Below, piece by piece: positions 48,909 through 55,678 of a stretch of DNA of 64,000 nt (the first letter of the stretch is position 1; each line of letters opens with the position of its first letter). The stretch is from positions 111,577 to 175,576 of the forward strand of contig JAGVLK010000016.1 of the NCBI GenBank assembly GCA_020049835.1, given 5' to 3'. The DNA is from Candidatus Babeliales bacterium. GTDB taxonomy: Bacteria; Babelota; Babeliae; Babelales; Vermiphilaceae. Below the pieces are notes generated by a model, which was not told the origin of the DNA, did not search any database, and saw only the letters and a list, made by a program, of their open reading frames with translations. A program made the position numbers and the translations under genes.

Positions 48909-49601
48909 TTATAGTACGTCTTCAGGACTTACGGTAATACCGGGCCCCATAGTTGAAGAGATACTAATCTTTTTAATAAACTTACCTTTTGAAGCCGATG
49001 GCTTTGATGCCACAAGTGCCTTCATGAAAGCACTTACGTTATCAGTAAGTTGGTTTGCATCAAAAGAGACTTTGCCCACGGTAAAATGAACCAAGCCACT
49101 TTTATCATTTTTGAAAAATGAACGGCCCTTTTTAAGCTCTTCAACAATGTCAGCAACATCGAACGTTACGGTACCCAATTTTTTATTAGGAAGTAACCCA
49201 CGAGGACCTAATTGCTTTGCAAGCTTACCCACCATACCCATAAGGTCCGGGGTTGCTACCGCATAATCAAACTCCATCCAGCCATCAGTAATTTTTTGCA
49301 CAAGGTCATCCGCGCCTACAACGTCGGCACCGGCTTTTTCAGCCTGCTCTGCGTGATCACCTTTTGCAAATACAATAACACGGATCTTTTTGCCACGCCC
49401 ATGAGGCATAACTACCGATCCACGTACAGCTTGATCGCCTTTTGATGCGTCAATGCCCAAATTAACATCAACATCAACCGATTCGTCAAATTTAGCATAA
49501 GCTACTTGCTTAAGCTTTTCCAACGCCTCTTTTAAAGACATTGCTTCATGAACCGGCGTGTTCTGTTGAGCTTTTTCGTATTTTTTTCCATGTTTGGACA
49601 T
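48909..49601 (-). CDS. rplA: 50S ribosomal protein L1
   Basis: Forms the L1 stalk at the E site. The 230 residues show AYAKFDESVDVDVNLGIDA, VRGSVVMPHGRGKKIRVIVFA, LGPRGLLPNKKLGTVT and the closing SISSTMGPGITV. Length is normal. GAGGG precedes the ATG. It follows rplK by 20 bases. Confidence 0.97.
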   Translation of the reverse strand: MSKHGKKYEKAQQNTPVHEAMSLKEALEKLKQVAYAKFDESVDVDVNLGIDASKGDQAVRGSVVMPHGRGKKIRVIVFAKGDHAEQAEKAGADVVGADDLVQKITDGWMEFDYAVATPDLMGMVGKLAKQLGPRGLLPNKKLGTVTFDVADIVEELKKGRSFFKNDKSGLVHFTVGKVSFDANQLTDNVSAFMKALVASKPSASKGKFIKKISISSTMGPGITVSPEDVL

Positions 49602-49621
49602 ACGTATATTCCCTCAAACTA

Positions 49622-50047
49622 TCAGTCGACAACATTAATTCCCATGCTTCGAGCGCTACCGGCAATTGTTCGTTTTGCCTGTTCTAATTCAACAGCGTTC
49701 AAATCTGGGAACTTGATTTTTGCAATATCTTCAACATCTTTCCAAGAAATCTTCCCTACCTTATCAACATGCGGGCGAGATGAACCTTTGGTCACCGACG
49801 CTTTGCTTTTGATAAGATTTGAAGTCAACGGCGTTTTGATAACAAAACTGAATTTCTTATCTGTATACACCGTAATGATAACGGGAACTATTTCGCCTTT
49901 CTTGTTAGCAGTTGCAGCATTAAATTGCTTGCAAAAATCCATGATGTTAACACCCTGCTGTCCAAGAGAAGAACCGACCGGAGGAGCTGGTGTAGCACCG
50001 CCGCCGGGCAGTTGTAATTTTATTTGTGCTTTGATTGGTTTCGCCAT
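49622..50047 (-). CDS. rplK: 50S ribosomal protein L11
   Basis: Part of the GTPase-associated centre and needed for RelA activation. The 141 residues show [36 protein letters not shown] and [10 protein letters not shown]. Length is the family standard. It follows nusG by 15 bases. Confidence 0.97.
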   Translation of the reverse strand: MAKPIKAQIKLQLPGGGATPAPPVGSSLGQQGVNIMDFCKQFNAATANKKGEIVPVIITVYTDKKFSFVIKTPLTSNLIKSKASVTKGSSRPHVDKVGKISWKDVEDIAKIKFPDLNAVELEQAKRTIAGSARSMGINVVD

Positions 50048-50062
50048 GATGGACCATCAACC

Positions 50063-50584
50063 TTATCGTTTAATTTGATTAAACCCTAACTCAACCGGTG
50101 TCATTCTACCAAAAATGCTCACCATAACGGTCAATTTTTCACTGTCTTGATCGATTTTATCAATAATGCCTACAAAACCGGCAAATGGACCATCGACAAT
50201 ATCAACCTCTTGCCCTTCGACAAATTCGGCCTGCTCTTTAGCAACAACCAATTCGCCTTGCATCTGCATGAGAATACGATCTATTTCCCTTTGACTGATA
50301 GCTATAGGATTCTTTCCCCCTAAAAAACGCAATACCCGCATGCTCGATGTTACTAACTGCATGGTTTCGGGCTTTGCATCCATTTCTACAAGAACATACC
50401 CTGGAAACAATTGCTCATCAACTGAATCCTGCTGCATCTGGAACATCTTTTTCATCTTTGCAGATGGGACCAGTATGCGTCCGAAGCTTTCCTGCAGACC
50501 TCTTTTTTCTATCTGCTTTTCAAGATCAGTCTTCACTGCCTCTTCATAGCCAGCATATACTTGAGCAACGTACCAACGTTTCAT
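50063..50584 (-). CDS. nusG: transcription termination/antitermination protein NusG
   Basis: Binds RNA polymerase and links it to Rho or the ribosome. The 173 residues have the NGN domain (WYVAQVYAGYEEAVKTDLE, LFPGYVLVEMD, FLGGKNPIAIS) and the KOW domain (GQEVDIVDGPFAGFVGIIDKID). AGGAT precedes the ATG. It follows secE, the usual order. Confidence 0.97.
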   Translation of the reverse strand: MKRWYVAQVYAGYEEAVKTDLEKQIEKRGLQESFGRILVPSAKMKKMFQMQQDSVDEQLFPGYVLVEMDAKPETMQLVTSSMRVLRFLGGKNPIAISQREIDRILMQMQGELVVAKEQAEFVEGQEVDIVDGPFAGFVGIIDKIDQDSEKLTVMVSIFGRMTPVELGFNQIKR

Positions 50585-50610
50585 TAAATGACATCCTACC
50601 TGATCAAATT

Positions 50611-50808
50611 TTAACTCATGCTATAATACGCAAAAATCCAGCGCGCCAGCTGTGAAAGTACGTTATCTACGAAGAATATATATATCGAAAATAGCGCTAT
50701 TAAAAATAGCACTACTATCGTAGATCCAATCCAGTCGTTAAGGCTAGGCCATACGACTTTCTCTAGTTCAACACGAACCTGGCTTAAAAATTGTACAACT
50801 TCTCTCAT
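50611..50808 (-). CDS. secE: preprotein translocase subunit SecE
   Basis: A 65-residue protein with an amphipathic N-terminal helix (LSQVRVELEKVVWPSLNDW, the SecE signature with VxWP) and one transmembrane helix (TIVVLFLIALFSIYIFFVD). It is part of the SecYEG channel that exports the many signal-peptide proteins of this window. It is the single-helix form and lies between tRNA-Trp and nusG. Confidence 0.95.
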   Translation of the reverse strand: MREVVQFLSQVRVELEKVVWPSLNDWIGSTIVVLFLIALFSIYIFFVDNVLSQLARWIFAYYSMS

Positions 50809-50863
50809 ATTTCATCCGCATAGATTACTGAAAACCCAAATATGTTCACAACAACTCTCGTTT

Positions 50864-50939
50864 TGGCAGGCCAGGAGGGATTTGAACCCCCAACCGTCAG
50901 ATTTGGAGTCTGCCGCTCTACCGTTCGAGCTACTGGCCT
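50864..50939 (-). tRNA. tRNA-Trp (anticodon CCA)
   Basis: 76 nt with acceptor AGGCCAG/CTGGCCT, G73 and encoded CCA. The anticodon loop is CTCCAAA, giving CCA. It lies between rpmG and secE. Only UGG is read, consistent with TGA as a stop. Confidence 0.96.
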
Positions 50940-50944
50940 AATTA

Positions 50945-51106
50945 CTACTTCGACTCTTTGAATATCACATGTCGGCGCACAACAGGATCATACTTCTTAA
51001 GTTGTATTCTTCCTGAAGTGTTTGCCTTATTCTTAGTCGTTGTATAAGTATGAGCACTTTCTGTGCTGCGCAATGTGATAATTATTCGATTTTCTTTTTT
51101 TGCCAT
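50945..51106 (-). CDS. rpmG: 50S ribosomal protein L33, cysteine-free form
   Basis: 53 residues, starting [18 protein letters not shown] and ending [15 protein letters not shown]. The zinc-binding cysteines of the other L33 form are absent, so this is the zinc-independent type. The frame is open further upstream only because it reads through tRNA-Thr; the family N-terminus fixes the start. It lies between tRNA-Thr and tRNA-Trp. Confidence 0.94.
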   Translation of the reverse strand: MAKKENRIIITLRSTESAHTYTTTKNKANTSGRIQLKKYDPVVRRHVIFKESK

Positions 51107-51154
51107 AATTTTTAGCCTAAGTCTAGCAATAAACCCGTTAGGTGACACACAAAA

Positions 51155-51230
51155 TGGAGCCCGCGACCGGACTTGAACCGGTGACCTCTCCCTTACCAAG
51201 GAAGTGCTCTACCGACTGAGCTACGTGGGC
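51155..51230 (-). tRNA. tRNA-Thr (anticodon GGT)
   Basis: 76 nt with anticodon loop TTGGTAA (GGT), T arm ACCGG-TTCAAGT-CCGGT and encoded CCA. The acceptor stem GCCCACG/CGCGGGC pairs except for an A-C mismatch at position 5-68. Confidence 0.95.
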
Positions 51231-51307
51231 GAAACTCTTTATATAGTATATAGATTAATAAAAAAAAGGAAAAAAACAATTTTTTTGTTTAAAAACTGAT
51301 AAAAAAA

Positions 51308-51383
51308 TGGAGCTGGCGACTGGATTTGAACCAGCGACCTGCTGATTACAAATCAGCTGCTCTACCAACTGAGCTACGCCAGC
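51308..51383 (-). tRNA. tRNA-Thr (anticodon TGT)
   Basis: 76 nt, acceptor GCTGGCG/CGCCAGC fully paired, anticodon loop TTTGTAA (TGT), encoded CCA. It lies between tRNA-Gly and the other tRNA-Thr. The two tRNA-Thr genes together read all four ACN codons. Confidence 0.96.
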
Positions 51384-51401
51384 AAGCGTTTTTTTACTAT
51401 C

Positions 51402-51478
51402 TGGAGCGGGAAACGGGACTCGAACCCGCAACCTACAGCTTGGAAGGCTGTCGCTCTAGCCAATTGAGCTATTCCCGC
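51402..51478 (-). tRNA. tRNA-Gly (anticodon TCC)
   Basis: 77 nt, acceptor GCGGGAA/TTCCCGC, anticodon stem ACAGC/GCTGT with loop CTTCCAA (TCC), encoded CCA. Confidence 0.96.
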
Positions 51479-51498
51479 ACACCCTCGAGCTAAGTAAA

Positions 51499-51583
51499 TG
51501 GTGGCGAGAGCAGGATTCGAACCTGCGAAAGCATAGCTAGCGGATTTACAGTCCGCCCCCTTTGACCGCTCGGGAATCTCGCC
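51499..51583 (-). tRNA. tRNA-Tyr (anticodon GTA)
   Basis: 85 nt class II tRNA with a long variable arm (TAGCTATGCTTTC), acceptor GGCGAGA/TCTCGCC, anticodon loop CTGTAAA (GTA), A73 and encoded CCA. It is the first gene of the long minus-strand block and lies about 23 bases after the predicted transcription start. Confidence 0.96.
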
Positions 51584-51613
51584 TAGATATGTCAATCGTT
51601 CATCATGCAGTAT

Positions 51614-51642
51614 ATAATATTGCTTTTTAGACAAGATTTCAA
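51614..51642 (-). promoter_or_regulatory. sigma70-type promoter of the tRNA-ribosomal-rpo block
   Basis: On the minus strand TTGAAA (51637-51642) and TATTAT (51614-51619) are 17 bases apart, each 5/6 to consensus, and the spacer is A-rich. It is the only good promoter seen upstream of tRNA-Tyr and probably drives the whole cluster, perhaps helped by internal promoters. Confidence 0.75.
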
Positions 51643-51727
51643 CTAATATTTAACACTAATCTCAACAAATTACAACTTCTTTCTGAGGTAATGTTTTAGC
51701 GAAATCTTTAATTTTATCTAAACATGC

Positions 51728-52594
51728 CTATTTACGCTGCTTTGCAACGATTGCTTTGGGTGTGCTTGTTGCTGATATGCGTGCAGCTGTTCGTAAAATT
51801 GGTAATTGACTCTCATGAATCAGTTTAACACCCGGTTCATCGTGGCCAGCAAACAAAATCAAATCCCGCACTTTGTCAGAAGCGAGCGCAAGAGCTTTCC
51901 TTTCGATAAATCTACCCTCAGGAGACAATTTATATGAATAAACTCCGGTTATAGCATAGTGAACTATATAGCGCTCACCCGTGTGCCATTTCGTAATGCC
52001 CCAGAAGGTGTTAAAGGCTTTATCTGCATCATACGTTTGAGCATTAGCAGAGATAATAGGTATCGGCAATCCTATCTTGAGCGATCCGCCGTCTTTGAGG
52101 GCCTTGGTGCCTAAGACAGTAAACAAAGAAGCAAGTCGAGAAGGATTTGGACTTGGATTTGAATCCGGAACCGTTATCGCAATCGGATTATGCGTGTGGT
52201 TAACAAAAGAGATCACATTAATTGGCATCAACTGTCCACTTGTCGGCAGTTGTTTTACGAGTGCCACTACTGGGCTCAAGTCAGGATATTTCGATGGTTG
52301 TGGCTCTGATATTAATAAACTAGCTGCCCTTATGGGAGTCGCAGGAGCATTGGATGAACAAGGCGCATCTGGCGCTGGTGGCAAATCAAAACCCTCTTCA
52401 CCTTGATTATAGCCACCCTCATAAATGACCAAAGTCGATCCATCCGGGGCTGCCATTTCTCGCGGTGCTAAATCAATAGGTATGAGCACTTCACCATGAT
52501 CACCATCGCGAGAACTTGAATGATCGCCTTCTGAATCTGATGCATATACATTAAAGCATATTGCAAATATCATAATGTAGAGTATTTTGTTCAT
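51728..52594 (-). CDS. exported protein, unknown function
   Basis: Unrecognised 288-residue protein. Signal peptide (MNKILYIMIFAICFNVYA), then an acidic, low-complexity linker rich in Asp, Ser, Pro and Ala (about 20-105) and a beta-rich C-terminal domain from about 115 on (INVISFVNHTHNPIAITV, LKDGGSLKIGLPIP, ERYIVHYAITGVYSYKL). The last 15 residues are basic. AAAGGT precedes the start. It follows a second exported gene by 56 bases on the same strand and begins the exported-protein region of this window. Confidence 0.6.
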   Translation of the reverse strand: MNKILYIMIFAICFNVYASDSEGDHSSSRDGDHGEVLIPIDLAPREMAAPDGSTLVIYEGGYNQGEEGFDLPPAPDAPCSSNAPATPIRAASLLISEPQPSKYPDLSPVVALVKQLPTSGQLMPINVISFVNHTHNPIAITVPDSNPSPNPSRLASLFTVLGTKALKDGGSLKIGLPIPIISANAQTYDADKAFNTFWGITKWHTGERYIVHYAITGVYSYKLSPEGRFIERKALALASDKVRDLILFAGHDEPGVKLIHESQLPILRTAARISATSTPKAIVAKQRK

Positions 52595-52650
52595 ATTTCT
52601 ACCTTTACTTGGCTATGACGTTTATTTTGATTATGACGTTGACTTCAATA

Positions 52651-53235
52651 TTATTTAAAGGATCTTTTTTCTTTATTCGTTCCATAAGGATCTGCTGGTG
52701 GTGTTGGTGCAAGCGCTACCGGTCGTGATATGTCAACTATAGGCTGTGTTAATCGATAAGAACCTTTTGTGGAAATTTCTAAAAGAAGTTTTATTGCCCC
52801 AGTACCACGTAGTATTGGAAAACGAATCACCGGCGTAACATGTTCATGCTTCTGCTCTTCTACCAGTACCTCATCATGTGTCCGCGAAATATAAAGAATC
52901 CCATGTCGTGTGCGCAAATGTCCTTTTTTATCTTTTTGATGCGAAAATGGGACAATCGCATTAACAAACTTTTCAACATTTTTACCATCCGGTCCTGGTG
53001 ATGGTATTATTACCTGCATCACACCAAGCGAACCTGTTTCCGGGTCAATACAATCCCATAACATTCCTGTAATTGGATTATGGCATCCGCTACCTAATGC
53101 CGTGCGTTTACCATTACTAATTGTTTCTAAAATAACCTGCTGATCAGAGTAGGAAGCTGCTACATATAGTTCTGCTGCAGCAGATATTGTTCCTATAGTC
53201 ATCAATAAACAACTTATATACACAAGCATTTTCAT
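52651..53235 (-). CDS. exported protein, unknown function
   Basis: About 194 residues. Signal peptide (MKMLVYISCLLMTIGTISA), then a beta-rich domain (AELYVAASYSDQQVILETI) with two cysteines (GSGCHNP, WDCIDP) and a proline-rich, basic tail (about 165-194). The ATG chosen has AAGGA eight bases upstream; an ATG five codons earlier overlaps no site. It is the first gene of a two-gene minus-strand unit with the 288-residue exported protein. Family not recognised. Confidence 0.6.
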   Translation of the reverse strand: MKMLVYISCLLMTIGTISAAAELYVAASYSDQQVILETISNGKRTALGSGCHNPITGMLWDCIDPETGSLGVMQVIIPSPGPDGKNVEKFVNAIVPFSHQKDKKGHLRTRHGILYISRTHDEVLVEEQKHEHVTPVIRFPILRGTGAIKLLLEISTKGSYRLTQPIVDISRPVALAPTPPADPYGTNKEKRSFK

Positions 53236-53361
53236 AGTTAGTCCTTGCATACTACGTTTTAATAGATCAACAACAACCGCTTATAATCTGTTGCCATGCG
53301 CCTCCTTGGATATAATACAATACATCTAAACATACTTGACGATACTACTAGGATAGGACTC

Positions 53362-53390
53362 TTGACTTGTCAATAGCAACGGTCTAGTCT
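53362..53390 (+). promoter_or_regulatory. promoter with palindromic -35 between divergent exported genes
   Basis: TTGACT (53362-53367) is followed after 17 bases by TAGTCT (3/6). The -35 is part of the palindrome TTGACTTGTCAA, which also gives a TTGACA facing the minus-strand genes, though its -10 there is poor. The region 53236-53414 holds only these elements. Confidence 0.4.
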
Positions 53391-53414
53391 CACAAAGAAT
53401 AAAAAAGGAAGCAT

Positions 53415-53885
53415 ATGAAAATAAAAATTATTTCTCCGTTTGGCATTTTACTTATCTGCATAGCCCTTACGAATGCTTTACATGCAGTACCTACCATTTT
53501 GGCATCGTCTTTAAGCTGCGCAAGCCCCACAATACTTACCGAATCGGTCATCATTGAACTTGATATTGATCTTATTATGAGCAGCGTGTGTGAGCCAATT
53601 CAAGCGGGTCTAGGATTTGGTCCAACTGATACGGTCACATTTATTCGTGGAGCAAATGGATCGCGCGTGCATCTTACCAGCACCATCATACCACCAACAA
53701 CCACCGCAGCTGCGCAAGTGCTTAATCCGGCAGTATGGAATTTAAGTTCCTTCAGTTCGTTGGGCCAACAATGCATATTCGATGATGTAGAGTTATTACT
53801 CGATCCGGGAACTACTATCATGGCGGGCACTTTGTCCATGCGATTTATTAACGGATCTGTTTGCAATCTGCAACCCATATCATAA
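53415..53885 (+). CDS. small exported protein, first gene of the OMP-esterase operon
   Basis: 156 residues. Signal peptide (ISPFGILLICIALTNALHA), then an all-beta-looking domain with five cysteines (SLSCASP, SSVCEPI, GQQCIFD, SVCNLQP). Such Cys content in an exported protein suggests disulfides. AAGGA precedes the ATG. It is 12 bases upstream of a probable outer-membrane protein and may be its partner or a surface subunit. No family recognised. Confidence 0.6.
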   Translation: MKIKIISPFGILLICIALTNALHAVPTILASSLSCASPTILTESVIIELDIDLIMSSVCEPIQAGLGFGPTDTVTFIRGANGSRVHLTSTIIPPTTTAAAQVLNPAVWNLSSFSSLGQQCIFDDVELLLDPGTTIMAGTLSMRFINGSVCNLQPIS

Positions 53886-53897
53886 TCAGGCGTTTAT

Positions 53898-55667
53898 ATG
53901 ATTTCACGTATAATTATTTTAGTTTTAAGTTTCCTTGCTTGCTCTACTACGTTGTGCCGTGAAATACGCACACCACTGCCAACACGCTACGGACCATTTT
54001 ATAAACTGTTTCCCTACGATAAAGAGCATGCTGAACATCGCTCAACGCAAGTGTGGGCTACCTACTTTAATCGGCATGCTGAACATGCGTTGTGCAAACA
54101 GCCTTCCTGTTATATTTCCGGTACATGTTCATTGAGTAATCTTATTTTTGGCAAAGCATGCTTTTCTGCAGCTGATACTGTTGCCAACAATAGTCCAGTA
54201 TTTACCGGCGATGGCACCAACCGTCAACTGAAAGTTAATCCGTTTATAAATCCTTCAATTTTTTGCCCAAACATTACCTTTAAAGATCAGGGGCTCATGC
54301 TCGGTATGTATGCATGGCATCATATCGACAGTAAACTGCGCGTTGGTGTGCGCGTTACGTTGCCCGTACGCTCATTTAAAACTAAAGTAAAACCATCATG
54401 CATAGCAGACGAAGGTCCATTGGGATGTCCTGATCTGCATAATGTATTGGTACAAGGACAACAAGATATTGGTGGCAATACCGTACGCACGTATGGTTAT
54501 CGCCTAGATTTTCTTTCCATGCTACCGCGCTACTGCACCCTCTTTCCGGCAAATCAGTTTCCGGTAGTCAATTATCACGACAGTTCATTTATTGGACAAC
54601 CAATTACCATTTCTAATCAAGATGTTACTGATAATCCACTCCTGCAGATGAGCGATCAAAATCCTGTCACGGTGGTAAACATACCGGTGGGATCAGTACC
54701 GAGCCAACCGCTTGCCGTGCCTATCGCAACCGCACAATCATTACCCCCTTTACCCTCTTCAGGCATAACGGTGACGCCACAAGCACGTTTTGTTATCGGC
54801 AATGATTACACCGCGCTCGGTAACAATCAGAGCGCACAAGAGGAATTATGGGTCGTACCGACCGCCGATGCTACCGGACTTGTACCGCCTGCACAAATTG
54901 TACAAGACAATATCGATGCATTGCTCTGCTGCCTAACCGGTTGCAGTGATTGTTTGATTGAACGTTGCGGCACGAGCCTTGCCGGCAGCTCGTTGCACGG
55001 TCTTTCCGATCTTGATACCGATTTCTTGATACAATATCAACCATACCGGTGGATGTACGCACAAGGATGTTTTGGTGTGCGCTGGCCAACGGGTAAACGC
55101 GTTAACAATGCACGCCATCCCTATGCACAACCATTGGGTAACAACGGTCATGTTGAACTTAAAGTTGGCGGCCGCGTAAGTTTTAGCCCATGCGCATATT
55201 TTATTCTTAATACCGATTACTATTTCTCTCATGTATTGCACGCAGAAGAACAAGTTGCGGCGCCATTTGTACAAGCAACGGTCAAAAACATTGGCCCTTG
55301 TGTACCGGCAAACATCAGTTGGAACTATTTCTTGAGCCATTTCGATGCACTTTTTGCATTGTGCACGCAGCCATATATTGGTATCGATGTTGGGTATGTA
55401 TTCTATGCTAAAAGTCATGACCGTGTACGGCTTAAAACCTGCCATGCTACCGATTGCTCAGGCAATATTCAACCGTTAAATGCAGCGTTACTGGAAGCAA
55501 AAACAAAAATCATCATGCACAAAATTCGTACTGAACTGGTATATGACACGCGTGATTATTTTACCACTATTGAGCTTGGCTTTTTTGGTGGTTACAGTTT
55601 TGTGTTTGGTGGTATGAACGTACCGCAAGATAAAGAGATTCATGTAGGATGTACCGTCCTCTTTTAA
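53898..55667 (+). CDS. probable cysteine-rich beta-barrel outer-membrane protein
   Basis: 589 residues. Signal peptide (MISRIIILVLSFLACSTTLC) and alternating hydrophobic/polar strands, clearest in the last 200 residues (ELKVGGRVSFSPCAYFIL, PYIGIDVGYVFYA, TTIELGFFGGYSFVFGG). It ends in phenylalanine (VGCTVLF), as beta-barrel outer-membrane proteins usually do. After the signal peptide there are 20 cysteines, including a cluster LLCCLTGCSDCLIERC near the middle. Disulfide-linked barrels are known from chlamydial outer membranes; homology to those is not claimed. It lies between a small Cys-rich exported gene and an esterase-like gene, 11 bases before the latter. Confidence 0.65.
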   Translation: MISRIIILVLSFLACSTTLCREIRTPLPTRYGPFYKLFPYDKEHAEHRSTQVWATYFNRHAEHALCKQPSCYISGTCSLSNLIFGKACFSAADTVANNSPVFTGDGTNRQLKVNPFINPSIFCPNITFKDQGLMLGMYAWHHIDSKLRVGVRVTLPVRSFKTKVKPSCIADEGPLGCPDLHNVLVQGQQDIGGNTVRTYGYRLDFLSMLPRYCTLFPANQFPVVNYHDSSFIGQPITISNQDVTDNPLLQMSDQNPVTVVNIPVGSVPSQPLAVPIATAQSLPPLPSSGITVTPQARFVIGNDYTALGNNQSAQEELWVVPTADATGLVPPAQIVQDNIDALLCCLTGCSDCLIERCGTSLAGSSLHGLSDLDTDFLIQYQPYRWMYAQGCFGVRWPTGKRVNNARHPYAQPLGNNGHVELKVGGRVSFSPCAYFILNTDYYFSHVLHAEEQVAAPFVQATVKNIGPCVPANISWNYFLSHFDALFALCTQPYIGIDVGYVFYAKSHDRVRLKTCHATDCSGNIQPLNAALLEAKTKIIMHKIRTELVYDTRDYFTTIELGFFGGYSFVFGGMNVPQDKEIHVGCTVLF

Positions 55668-55678
55668 TCAAGGATATC

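Noticed and set aside
51107..51199. N-terminal extension of L33
   Set aside because: It reads through tRNA-Thr; the family N-terminus starts at MAKKEN.
51374..51634. 86-residue open frame on the minus strand
   Set aside because: It reads through tRNA-Gly and tRNA-Tyr; the RNA genes explain the sequence.
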